From Roseovarius albus (lineage in GTDB: Bacteria; Pseudomonadota; Alphaproteobacteria; Rhodobacterales; Rhodobacteraceae): DNA of 64,000 nucleotides. Below, in pieces: positions 18,140 through 29,016 of this stretch. Location: positions 1-64,000 of the forward strand of contig NZ_FWFX01000004.1 in the NCBI RefSeq assembly GCF_900172335.1. The letters are read 5' to 3'. The position numbers and the translations under genes were made by a program. Position 1 is the first letter of the stretch. Every line of letters begins with the position of its first letter. Under the pieces are notes generated by a model. That model worked only from the letters and a program-made list of their open reading frames with translations, searched no databases and was not told the origin of the DNA.

Positions 18140-18153
18140 CTGTCGCTCCGCCA
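18140..18153 (+). repeat. Attachment-site-like core, copy 1
   Basis: CTGTCGCTCCGCCA. It is identical to 21416-21429 and differs by one base from the tRNA-Ser 3' end CTGTCTCTCCGCCA (54925-54912, reverse strand). There is no T-arm next to it, so it is not a tRNA gene but a site left by integration. Confidence 0.7.
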
Positions 18154-18196
18154 GAATGATTGTAAGTATTTGAAATATAATAGTTTTATTTTTAGA

Positions 18197-18219
18197 TGTG
18201 GTGCAAAATGTGGTGCAAT
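18197..18219 (+). repeat. Left-end arm-type repeats, TGTGGTGCAA class
   Basis: TGTGGTGCAAA and TGTGGTGCAAT start 12 bp apart, 43 bp inside the left core. They match the three right-end repeats at 21310-21344 in sequence and orientation, and differ from the TGTGGTAT pair just outside at 18058. Confidence 0.65.
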
Positions 18220-18538
18220 TTGTGTCCAAGTGACGGAGTAATTACTGTTAGAATCTGCAGTTCTCATATTGGCTGAATCGCGTCTCAAAAGCTTCAACCG
18301 GTCCTTCTCGAAAGTTTCGACATGCTAAGTACGCTAAAAACTGATGCTTGCCTCAATTTCCAGCATCCAGCCAAAGGCAGAAACACGGTAAACGAGCTCT
18401 ATAGAGGCGTAGATAGCAACCTTAGCAAATTCAAAGTTGTTTCCTTAAAGCGGAAGTTCACACAACAAGTGATTTAGACACAAGAGCCCATAGCCATCAA
18501 TTGCTATGTGAACTGATCGATGCTGGTGCATTCGGCAG

Positions 18539-20722
18539 CTACAAAGCTGAATCGGACTTCCCTGATTCATTCGGCCACTCTTCAATTTCGTCCAGATGTT
18601 TCTGAGCTGCGCTTCTAACGTCCGGTGCAATTGTGTTATCGAGCGTAATTCGCTTGAGGCGCTTTTTTACGCCATTAACACCTTCAAAAAATGAATTGAG
18701 CGTCTCAGGACGAATATTGTAATTTACACCACCAGGCGAAGACTCGCTCCAGCTAGTCATTGCTCCCAACACCTTGATAAAATCCTCATCACGTTCAGTC
18801 TGATCTCTGATCCACGTCCGAGGCCCATCAGTATCCCCAAGCTGATACCAAGCAAACATTAACTTTAAAAAATGGGGGACATTGAGAAGCTCCGCAGGAG
18901 GCGTTTCTGTCAAACGAGTAACAAACAATTTTTTGCAGATTTCGAATTCGTCTTCCGAGAGTAGCCATGATTCTTTGGGTTCACCCTTCGTCCCGACCGT
19001 GCCATGTGCGAAAGTTGTTTCTCTAATGATACTGGCCAACCAAGCGAAAGATTTGGCTGTAGTGAACAGATTCTGCAAAGTTTTTGTTCTTGCTTCTTTG
19101 ACTTCTATCTGATCGATCAATCCAAAGATTTCGCGACGGTTCCCCTTCAAAAACTCTACATAACCGGAATTCGTTTTGGCAAAAGGTACCAATTCGTCAA
19201 TTGCCTCTCCCATCACTTGAAACAAGCCTGCAACTTGATTGGCGGATATATTTGCGCTTAAGCCAACTATACGATCAATAAGAACCTCAGCGAGGCGTCC
19301 ACCTTGAGGTCGCTGCGAGTTGATCAATTTCCGAAAACTTGCAAGCGCCTTCTCTGGTTGCTGCTCGCAAGTAATCAAGAACTGATCGACGTAACTATCG
19401 TCGAGGTTCCCAGAGGGGCTCGAAAATGAGAAGTAATAACTGAAGTGGCTTGGGCTTGCCAATCTTTGTTCGCGCATAAAAGCTTTCAGCTCGTCAGCAC
19501 TGCTCAGTGAGAAAACTTTGAATTCATTGCGTTCTTGTGTCAAAGATATCCTGTTTAGCCCAGGTAGATGAGATTGTAAGTCAAATATAAACCTTATTTC
19601 TTCCTCACCGCTTTTGTCGATTACTTCCAAAAGCTCTCTGCCAAAGCGCCTGTCTGCGCCTGGAGCAACGTAACCCCAGTCGCCAATTCCCGAAAGTGTG
19701 GATACGTATCTCTCAATCCAGTTAAAGAGGTTATGATTTTTGGAGCGTACAAGATGAAGAAACACCATATCGCCAGGATCAACTTTATCACGGACAGGTA
19801 CAAAATTAAGCTTTAGAGAATTTACAACACGTACCACGTCACGGGGGGTCTCCAAGAACTCATTGCACCATTGGTGATAAACGCCTTCCAATCGGCTCTC
19901 GACTCCAGCCTCCATCTTCGCACCGTTCAAAAGTTTAGACATTTCGGCTTTCAACCAGTTACGAAGATCAAAGCTCATCGCATTTGGGACTTTAAATGAG
20001 GCCTGGACAACCTTCTCAAGGTACGACTTTCCATTAGGTATTTGGAGCGCGGTTTGAACACTGGCTGCGATTACATCCAGATCATAAGCCAAGATGTATG
20101 CAACATTTGGAAAATCCGCGACCGCTTTCACCAGTCGAAGAACTTCGGCAACTTCTGATGGTTCCAAGCGATCTAAGTCATCTACAAAAATGACGATGGG
20201 ACGATTGAGTAATTCGAGTTTTCCTCGGAGTTTTTCATTGAGTTCGCCCAGCGAAGTTTCTGAAAGCTCGGCCGCCTTGTCTCCCGACTTTCTTAAAAAC
20301 TTTGCAACGAATCCAGCATACGGCGCACCTGCCAACTCCGCGAGATCGGCCAGTGCTGCTATGCTAGAGGAAGCTTGTGCATATCGCTCAAGAATCTTCT
20401 TTGTGTCGTCTTTTTCGCGTTCTGGGAGTGTTTCAAGAACTACTGGCTCTAGATCGGCAAAGAGTTGCGCCAGTAGTTCATTCCGACTGCCCACTAACCA
20501 AGGAGCAAACCTAATTACCTTCGGTCCACCCTGACGCTTCTCAAGTTCGTCCAAAGCCATATTAACTAAGGATGACTTTCCTGATCCCCAAGCGCCTTCG
20601 ACGCCTACTACGAACCCTCGGCTCAGATCGTTTTGAAGAAATGCTGACGCTAGGTTATCAGCTATTGCTCTGAAACCTAATTTATCTTGCTTGGCATTAA
20701 CTAGTGGTTCGTCGTCAATCAA
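18539..20722 (-). CDS. KAP-family P-loop NTPase
   Basis: A 727-residue protein. Walker A GAWGSGKS lies at 43-50 and Walker B IVIFVDDLDR at 176-185, followed by AEVLRLVKAVADFPNVAYILAYD, diagnostic of KAP ATPases. The roughly 450-residue C-terminal part is helical-looking and unrecognised. KAP proteins often have transmembrane helices inserted in the ATPase domain; here the insert (about 115-150) is only mildly hydrophobic, so a soluble form is likely. KAP NTPases are recurrent in accessory regions and some act in phage defence. It is the only intact gene of the 3.3-kb unit, which supports a defence or element-maintenance role by inference. Confidence 0.88.
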   Translation of the reverse strand: MIDDEPLVNAKQDKLGFRAIADNLASAFLQNDLSRGFVVGVEGAWGSGKSSLVNMALDELEKRQGGPKVIRFAPWLVGSRNELLAQLFADLEPVVLETLPEREKDDTKKILERYAQASSSIAALADLAELAGAPYAGFVAKFLRKSGDKAAELSETSLGELNEKLRGKLELLNRPIVIFVDDLDRLEPSEVAEVLRLVKAVADFPNVAYILAYDLDVIAASVQTALQIPNGKSYLEKVVQASFKVPNAMSFDLRNWLKAEMSKLLNGAKMEAGVESRLEGVYHQWCNEFLETPRDVVRVVNSLKLNFVPVRDKVDPGDMVFLHLVRSKNHNLFNWIERYVSTLSGIGDWGYVAPGADRRFGRELLEVIDKSGEEEIRFIFDLQSHLPGLNRISLTQERNEFKVFSLSSADELKAFMREQRLASPSHFSYYFSFSSPSGNLDDSYVDQFLITCEQQPEKALASFRKLINSQRPQGGRLAEVLIDRIVGLSANISANQVAGLFQVMGEAIDELVPFAKTNSGYVEFLKGNRREIFGLIDQIEVKEARTKTLQNLFTTAKSFAWLASIIRETTFAHGTVGTKGEPKESWLLSEDEFEICKKLFVTRLTETPPAELLNVPHFLKLMFAWYQLGDTDGPRTWIRDQTERDEDFIKVLGAMTSWSESSPGGVNYNIRPETLNSFFEGVNGVKKRLKRITLDNTIAPDVRSAAQKHLDEIEEWPNESGKSDSAL

Positions 20723-20894
20723 CCTACTTTGTCCTTCAATTCTCTTTGTAAAATATAATCTTAGCCTTAACCTCGCCTACTCCGGGAGTCTACGAAAACT
20801 GACTTGAACAGCTCGGATCGCAATTTGTTCTTTTCGCTGAGCAGCACTCTTCCGATGGATGGGAGGGGAGGCCGCTCTTCAAGGCAATGCAATC

Positions 20895-21294
20895 TTAGAT
20901 AAAATCAAGGTCAAGATCGCCGATAAGTCCAATGGATTGATCAACCATTGTCGCGGGTAGTTTAGATCGCTTGCGAATACCTGCCAATTGCTGCCGTTTG
21001 CGAAACGCGGTGTCGTAGCTGCGGCGAAGGTCAGCTGCGTGGCCTCTTTTTGTCAACTTCGGTCGATGGTGGAGCGTCTGTTTTCTTTGAGCTGGCGCCT
21101 ATGAAAGGGGTTGCTTCGGGCTGGCTTCTGTTACTCGATCGACCTTGGAGATCGGTAGTTCGATCTGCTGAGCAGAAGTGCTTTCTCTATTTATTGATTG
21201 GCTTGTAATGTTGTCCCGCTGAAGGGAGGGCAGTACCCTTGTATATGGCGAGCGTTTTTAATTTATGGATCGCCTTAGAGGCGAATATGGCCAT
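20895..21294 (-). pseudogene. Frame-broken remnant of a small conserved-looking protein
   Basis: Read from ATG 21294, the reverse strand gives MAIFASKAIHKLKTLAIYKG and ends at a stop after KPINK. An adjacent frame continues with ESTSAQQIELPISKVDRVTE and SPKQPL, a further frame with SSKKTDAPPSTEVDKKRPRS, and the last with LRRSYDTAFRKRQQLAG, KRSKLPATMVDQ and GDLDLDFI to a stop at 20895. The frames follow one another in order and read as one protein of about 130 residues with two or three frame breaks. The family is not recognised. It lies beside the right-end arm repeats and may be an old element gene. Confidence 0.45.
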
Positions 21295-21309
21295 TATTAG
21301 GCCTAAATT

Positions 21310-21344
21310 TGTGGTGCAAAATGTGGTGCAAAATGTGGTGCAAA
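21310..21344 (+). repeat. Right-end arm-type repeats, three tandem TGTGGTGCAAA
   Basis: TGTGGTGCAAA occurs three times at a strict 12-bp period (starts 21310, 21322, 21334). The last ends 71 bp before the core at 21416, which is 59 bp plus one 12-bp repeat unit. Same class as 18197-18219. Confidence 0.7.
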
Positions 21345-21415
21345 TTTACTAAACCTATCCGATAATAGTTATAAATATCTGCTAGTTATATGTTAATTGT
21401 CTTAAATTTGAAGGG

Positions 21416-21429
21416 CTGTCGCTCCGCCA
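21416..21429 (+). repeat. Attachment-site-like core, copy 2 (right boundary)
   Basis: CTGTCGCTCCGCCA, identical to 18140-18153. The next base, C, extends the resemblance to the tRNA-Ser 3' flank (CCGCCAC). The thiamine operon begins 200 bp beyond, so this marks the return to core genome. Confidence 0.7.
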
Positions 21430-21628
21430 CCCACACCTGTCTCATTTTTCCATGTCCAAATTGCCTGGATTTCATGCGCAATTCCTGCGGCTTGCGAAAC
21501 CCCCTCACCACCAGAGACGTCCCGTGGTGATGTCAGCCATGAAGGACATCAATGGGGCGTATAGTCGTCGAGCCGCTTAGAACCTCTTATGGTATTGGAA
21601 ATGGTCCTGGTGCGATGGCAGCCATGCG

Positions 21629-22345
21629 TCAGCGCGATATCCATTCATGAATGTGTTCTTTTGCCCGTGTGCATGCTTCGCGTAGATCAGATCCCCAAGC
21701 GATTTCGCAGGCCACAACAGTAGCAAGCGAGCATCCGGTTCCTCGTTTTTCCTGTTCGAGGCGCGGCAGACAAAATTTGTGTTTACCTTCCTTGTCAACG
21801 AGGTGGTCGCAACAAGTGTGTTCTGCACTGTGGCCTCCCTTTATCAAAACGGCTTTTGCTCCGAGTTTGAGAATCATACTTGCCTGAGTTATTATTTCTG
21901 CTTCGGACCGCGCAATTGGGTGCTTAGTTAGGGCACCAGCTTCGATCAGATTTGGGGTCAAAAGGCGTGACATCTGGATGAGGCGAGCAAGAGCTGTTTC
22001 ATCGCCCAAGCGGCCGCCGGACGAGGCTTTCAACACCGGGTCAATCACGATCGGGATTACACAGCCTGTCAGGGCATCGGCTATGGCATTTGTGGCGTCT
22101 TTGCTGCCGACCATCCCGATCTTGATGGCATCTGGCGGGCCGTCTGCAAGGGCGGCATGAATTTGCGAAGCGATCACCGGGGCAGGCAGCTCGTGCACCA
22201 GGTGAACCGCTGCATTTGTTTGTGCTGTGACACAGGTCACCACCGGTTTGGCAAGGCAATTGAACTCGTGCGCCACTGCTGTATCGCGGGTCAGACCAGC
22301 ACCGCCACTGCTGTCGCTTCCTCCAATGATAAGGACCCGTTTCAT
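21629..22345 (-). CDS. thiD: Hydroxymethylpyrimidine/phosphomethylpyrimidine kinase
   Basis: A 238-residue ribokinase-fold enzyme that phosphorylates HMP and HMP-P, giving HMP-PP for thiamine phosphate synthesis. Evidence: the GGSDSSGGAG opening, VIDPVLKASSGG, TPNLIEAGAL and the anion-hole EKRGTGCSLA motif. Slightly short (usual about 260). Last gene of the thiCOSGEFD operon; its start overlaps the ThiF stop by 4 bp. Confidence 0.93.
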   Translation of the reverse strand: MKRVLIIGGSDSSGGAGLTRDTAVAHEFNCLAKPVVTCVTAQTNAAVHLVHELPAPVIASQIHAALADGPPDAIKIGMVGSKDATNAIADALTGCVIPIVIDPVLKASSGGRLGDETALARLIQMSRLLTPNLIEAGALTKHPIARSEAEIITQASMILKLGAKAVLIKGGHSAEHTCCDHLVDKEGKHKFCLPRLEQEKRGTGCSLATVVACEIAWGSDLREACTRAKEHIHEWISR

Positions 22346-23313
22346 TCGCAGGCGCTCATCGCCAAAAGTGCTAGATTTCTATGGCCAATCGCTCGCAATC
22401 TGCTTGCGGCTCGCCAGGCTCGCAGTCCGCTGGTACAGCAAAGGACCATCCTCCGGTCAGTATCAGATCGATATGTTTCAATATCTTCGACCTTCATACG
22501 TTGGGCCGAGGCGGAGGCAGATTCGGGCGCTTCGGAACTGCTGCGTAACTCAACGACCTGATCTTCGGGGCGCAGCGCGTCTCGCGACAAAAAGGGAAGA
22601 GCGGTCTCTGGCTCTGGAGCTTTGTGAAAAGTGAAGCCTCCAAATTGCAGCGCCTTCAAATCAAGTGTCACCATCCGGCCCATCGGTGATGGATCTTGCT
22701 GTAAAATGATTTGCAATGTGATTTGTGCTTGCAGCGCTCCGATCATACCTACAACTGGGCCCAGTACGCCTGCGCTCGCGCAGGTCCCGCCGCGTTCAGG
22801 TAAATCTGAAAACACCGCGCGCAGGGACGGGGTTTTATCCCCGCAAAATCCCCCGACATATCCGGTTTGGCCCAAGGCGCTGGCGGAGACCAGCGGGACA
22901 CGTGCGTGCTGACAAGCATCGGACAGTATATAAGAGACGGCAAAACTGTCTGCCGCATCGATCACAACATCTGCAATGCTTACCAAATCCTCAGCAAGAT
23001 CCGGATGTATCGCCTGCACCCGGGCTTCTACCTCTATGTCGGGATTGGCTGCAAACAGATGCACGCGGGCGGCAAGGGCCTTGGGTTGTCCCAGATCTGA
23101 CATGCGGTAAAGCGGCTGTCGATGCAGGTTGCTTTCCTCGACATGGTCGGGGTCGATTAAGGTGATGCGCCCAACGCCTGCACCCGTAAGGTATTGCAAA
23201 GCCGGGCAGCCCAGGCCACCAGCTCCGACCACCAGAACATGGGCTTTTGCCAATCGTTTTTGCCCATCTTGGCCGACTTCGGGCAGGATCATTTGCCGTT
23301 GATAGCGGGTCAT
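22342..23313 (-). CDS. thiF: ThiF/MoeB-family adenylyltransferase with C-terminal rhodanese-like domain
   Basis: A 323-residue E1-like enzyme that adenylates the ThiS C-terminal Gly-Gly for sulfur transfer. It has the nucleotide-binding GAGGLGCPA, the RQ-containing ESNLHRQPLYR, DAADSF, and the conserved Cys in GGTCASAGVLGP. From about residue 250 a short rhodanese-like domain carries CCTSGLRAW, where a Cys could hold persulfide. ATG 23313 overlaps the ThiE stop (ATGA). The operon context decides ThiF over MoeB; it might serve both. Confidence 0.87.
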   Translation of the reverse strand: MTRYQRQMILPEVGQDGQKRLAKAHVLVVGAGGLGCPALQYLTGAGVGRITLIDPDHVEESNLHRQPLYRMSDLGQPKALAARVHLFAANPDIEVEARVQAIHPDLAEDLVSIADVVIDAADSFAVSYILSDACQHARVPLVSASALGQTGYVGGFCGDKTPSLRAVFSDLPERGGTCASAGVLGPVVGMIGALQAQITLQIILQQDPSPMGRMVTLDLKALQFGGFTFHKAPEPETALPFLSRDALRPEDQVVELRSSSEAPESASASAQRMKVEDIETYRSDTDRRMVLCCTSGLRAWRAASRLRAIGHRNLALLAMSACE

Positions 23314-23906
23314 GTTGCACAGACCCTGAGCCACTTGCGGGTCTGCGTCTCGGGATCTGAAGCCTGCTGAATGTCCGTCACAACTGCCGCACTATCTGCA
23401 CCAGCAGCAAAAACACCGGGTGCCCGCTCGGGTGTCAGTCCTCCAATGGCAACGAGTGGCGTTTTGCCCGCAATTTCTTTCCATTTGCTGACACGTTCCA
23501 GCCCCTGCGGTGCCCATTTCATTTTCTTGAGCAGGGTCGGATAAACAGGCCCAAGCGCAACATAGGCTGGGTCATGCGATAACGCGCGCTCAAGTTCCGT
23601 TTTGTCATGGGTCGACAGGCCAACATGAACCCCAGCACGACGAAGAGCGGCAAAATCTGCTTGATCCATGTCCTCCTGTCCAAGGTGAACAAAGTTGCAA
23701 TTTAAATCGAGAGCAATTTCCCAAAAATCGTTCACCACCAATTGAGCGCCGAGCACGGCGCACAAATCCCGGGCGCGGGCGATCTGACGGCGCACTTCGA
23801 TTTCAGACTCATCCTTGATCCGCAATTGCACCAACTTTACGCCCAGCGGCACCAAAAGCTCCAGCCGTCCAACGTGCCCCGTGATCAGATAAAATCGTTC
23901 CATCAT
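23310..23906 (-). CDS. thiE: Thiamine phosphate synthase
   Basis: A 198-residue TIM-barrel enzyme joining HMP-PP and thiazole phosphate. Evidence: [48 protein letters not shown] and [12 protein letters not shown] with a following A-GADSAAVV phosphate site. Two ATGs open the frame (23906, 23903); its start overlaps the ThiG stop. Confidence 0.92.
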   Translation of the reverse strand: MMERFYLITGHVGRLELLVPLGVKLVQLRIKDESEIEVRRQIARARDLCAVLGAQLVVNDFWEIALDLNCNFVHLGQEDMDQADFAALRRAGVHVGLSTHDKTELERALSHDPAYVALGPVYPTLLKKMKWAPQGLERVSKWKEIAGKTPLVAIGGLTPERAPGVFAAGADSAAVVTDIQQASDPETQTRKWLRVCAT

Positions 23907-24670
23907 GCCAGCTCCGCCATGCCAAGAATAGGGGTTGAGGGCACCGCCATGTCACGAGGTTCCATCGGATCGGCCAGATAACCACTGCGTCCGGCGGTGA
24001 GGGCCTGCGCCATCGCCTGCGCCATCAAAACGGGATCACCTGCCTTCGCCACGGCGGTGTTCAGCAAGACCGCATCCATGCCCAATTCCATTGCTTTGCA
24101 GGCATCTGATGGGCGGCCAATACCTGCATCCACGATCAACGGCACATCCGGGAAATGCGCCCGCATCGAGCGCAGGGCGTCTGGCGTGCGCAACCCTTGC
24201 CCCGATCCGATGGGTGCGCCCCAGGGCATCAAAATCTCGCAGCCAGCGGTCAGCAGTTTTTCCCCGACGATCAGGTCATCGGTAGTGTAGGGAAAAACCT
24301 TAAAGCCATCAGAGCATAGGATGCGGGCGGCTTCGACCAAGCCAAACACATCGGGCTGCAGGGTGTCTGCATGACCGATCACCTCAAGCTTGATCCAATC
24401 AGTGCCAAATAGTTCTCGTGCCATATGGGCCGTGGTCACGGCTTCCTGCACCGAATGGCATCCGGCTGTGTTGGGCAGGATGTGACAGCCCAGATCATGC
24501 AACGTATTCCAAAATCCCGCGCCAGACCCATCTGCGGTTTCGCGGCGTAGTGATACGGTGATCACGTCGACACCGCTGGCTTTGATCGCGTCTTTCAGTA
24601 TCTGAGGCGAGGGATATTGCGCGGTGCCCAACAGCAGTGGGCAGGGCACTTCCGTTCCGTAAAATTGCAT
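23903..24670 (-). CDS. thiG: Thiazole synthase
   Basis: A 255-residue TIM-barrel enzyme making the thiazole phosphate from deoxyxylulose phosphate, ThiS-thiocarboxylate and dehydroglycine. Evidence: [40 protein letters not shown] (Schiff-base Lys) and [13 protein letters not shown]. Start chosen at ATG 24670, where homology begins; the upstream frame overlaps thiS and is a shadow. One base separates it from the ThiS stop. Confidence 0.94.
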   Translation of the reverse strand: MQFYGTEVPCPLLLGTAQYPSPQILKDAIKASGVDVITVSLRRETADGSGAGFWNTLHDLGCHILPNTAGCHSVQEAVTTAHMARELFGTDWIKLEVIGHADTLQPDVFGLVEAARILCSDGFKVFPYTTDDLIVGEKLLTAGCEILMPWGAPIGSGQGLRTPDALRSMRAHFPDVPLIVDAGIGRPSDACKAMELGMDAVLLNTAVAKAGDPVLMAQAMAQALTAGRSGYLADPMEPRDMAVPSTPILGMAELA

Positions 24671-24837
24671 CTCAGCCCCCCTGCATCGGGGCGAGGATCT
24701 CGATCTGGTCGCCGCTGTTGAGAGTCGTTGCCTCACGTGCAGTGCGGGGCACAAAACTGCCATTCATGGCGGTCGCAAGCGCCGGGCTGTCATAGCCCAG
24801 CTCAAGCAAAATCTCTGCCAATGTCTGGCCGGTCACC

Positions 24838-27626
<2,789 letters not shown>

Positions 27627-27717
27627 TCAAAAAGACACCAGATGAGTTTTGGCTTGGGAAACGGAGGAGCAAAGCCCTTCCTTTTCAGATGGCATGCCCC
27701 TGCGGAGCGACGCGATC

Positions 27718-27835
27718 CTAGCTTCCTACGCCAGTATCAACTGGGTCAGGTTCAAAGGGTCGCGACACTGCAGACATGCTGCTATTCGCCTCTCAGTTCC
27801 TCGGTTGGAACTCCCCTGCGTGTTCTTGGGGTAGA
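27718..27835 (-). ncRNA. TPP riboswitch (THI element) upstream of thiC
   Basis: On the reverse strand, GGGGAGTTCC, CTGAGAGG, the core CCCTTTGAACCTGA and GATACTGGCGTAGG follow in order, matching the THI-box consensus with pyrimidine- and pyrophosphate-sensor arms. It ends about 115 bp before the thiC ATG. It should switch off thiCOSGEFD when TPP is plentiful. I did not find a clear terminator stem, so control of translation initiation is also possible. Confidence 0.95.
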
Positions 27836-27906
27836 CAAAGCATTGCAGGGACGCAAGGCAAAATTTTGAGATGCGTTTTCAACATGGTCGAATTCTGCAC
27901 GCCAAT

Positions 27907-28905
27907 CTATGGCGTCGGCACTCCAACTCGTACGGCGTCATAATAGGCGGGTGTCAATCCGATTTCCTTGGCTTTGGGGGCAATGCGGCCCAGTTCGCGC
28001 AGCTCATCGATAGGGAGGCCGGTTTGCACAATGCCACGATCATAGAAATACTCGGGCAAGTAGCCATTCACCAGAATGCGCCAGTCAAACGCGTTGTGAA
28101 TGCCCGCGCTTTCCAGCAGAAAATAGATTACCGTCGTACAGTTGGTGAAGATCGAGTTGTACCATTTCGCTTCTTCCGCCAATTCGTTGGAATAGCTGAC
28201 ATATTGCTCAAACAAACCCCGCGCGGCTGATGGGGGGATGTTGGTGCGATAAAGCTGCACGTCTTCCTCGCGGATGTTGGTGCGCAGGCCTGCAATGTCT
28301 TGTTCAACCGACGCGACGGTGACCAATGTATGTTCCTTGAAAAAATCGGCGACGGGGGAATAGCCGCTATCTGTCCGGCGGCGAACCTCCACCGACCAAA
28401 CGACATGTTCGCCATCCGAGAACCCGAAGCTGACCAGAATATGCGCGATATACTGGTTGCTCCAGTAGGACATGAAAACATCCAGTGTTTCCAGCTTGCT
28501 CAGATCAAACGTTCGCGTCGTCCAATGCGCGTCGAAATCCTCTTTCGTGCGCCATCCGAATTCACGCACATTGGTCAGCGTCACCAGATCGCCATCAAAC
28601 TCACCTGTGACCTGACGACTGACATCGGGGGCCCAGTTGCCCTCGCTTGGCGCTTCAATGGTGTTCCACCACAGGGCTACCGCCGCGAAGGCAACTGCAA
28701 AGAGTGTCAAAAACCGCTTTGCCTTGGCCGTGAACAGCGCCACCATTGTGGCTAGTCCGGTTAGGGCAATTCCCGCTATCAGGATGTTGCGTAATATTTC
28801 ACTACCGGGGAACTGATACCAAAGCGCCAGCCCACACCAAACTGCAAGCACGGCAACGACCGGGACCAAGACAATTTTAAGAACGACCTTTAGAACTTTT
28901 AACAT
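27907..28905 (-). CDS. DUF4105-domain membrane protein
   Basis: A 332-residue protein. Three hydrophobic segments lie within the first 90 residues (KVVLKIVLVPVVAVLAVW, ILIAGIALTGLATMVALF, FAVAFAAVALWW), then a soluble, probably periplasmic domain with AHILVSFGFSDGEHVVWSVE and the Cys-containing YNSIFTNCTTVIYF, typical of DUF4105. That conserved Cys resembles an NlpC/P60-type or acyltransferase nucleophile; the reaction is unproven. ATG 28905 is chosen. Its 3' end lies about 70 bp upstream of the riboswitch on the same strand and is not part of the thi operon. Confidence 0.78.
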   Translation of the reverse strand: MLKVLKVVLKIVLVPVVAVLAVWCGLALWYQFPGSEILRNILIAGIALTGLATMVALFTAKAKRFLTLFAVAFAAVALWWNTIEAPSEGNWAPDVSRQVTGEFDGDLVTLTNVREFGWRTKEDFDAHWTTRTFDLSKLETLDVFMSYWSNQYIAHILVSFGFSDGEHVVWSVEVRRRTDSGYSPVADFFKEHTLVTVASVEQDIAGLRTNIREEDVQLYRTNIPPSAARGLFEQYVSYSNELAEEAKWYNSIFTNCTTVIYFLLESAGIHNAFDWRILVNGYLPEYFYDRGIVQTGLPIDELRELGRIAPKAKEIGLTPAYYDAVRVGVPTP

Positions 28906-28944
28906 TTTTGGTCTGTATCCCATCCGCAGGTGTTACTCGACGGC

Positions 28945-28980
28945 AAAATAAAACGGCAGCGAATATCACGTCGCTGCCGT
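28945..28980 (-). terminator. Rho-independent terminator of the ABC transporter operon
   Basis: ACGGCAGCGA and TCGCTGCCGT form a perfect 10-bp stem around an 8-base loop. On the reverse strand it is followed by TTTTATTTT. It lies 36 bp after the ATPase gene stop and separates the transporter from the DUF4105 gene. Confidence 0.9.
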
Positions 28981-29016
28981 ATAGGTTTAAAAGGGAAGTG
29001 GTCGGGCCACAATCAC

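Larger units (their letters stand above)
18140..21429 (+). mobile_element. 3.3-kb integrase-less unit bounded by direct core repeats, carrying a KAP NTPase
   Basis: Both boundaries carry CTGTCGCTCCGCCA in direct orientation. Just inside each lie arm-type repeats of one class, TGTGGTGCAAA, at a 12-bp period (18197-18219 and 21310-21344). The tRNA-Ser island at 42-55 kb has the same plan but with TGTGGTAT arms. No integrase is present; the only genes are the KAP NTPase and a broken small gene. This fits an element mobilised in trans (CIME-like) or one that lost its integrase. The left core also ends another set of arms (18058-18080), implying tandem accretion. Confidence 0.55.

Noticed and set aside
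18130..18160. Possible tRNA gene at CTGTCGCTCCGCCA
   Set aside because: No T arm (GGTTCGA) or acceptor 5' strand nearby at either copy; only the 3'-end-like core exists.
21490..21545. Strong terminator after thiD
   Set aside because: A TCACCAC/GTGGTGA stem is present but without a T-run on the operon strand; too weak to annotate.
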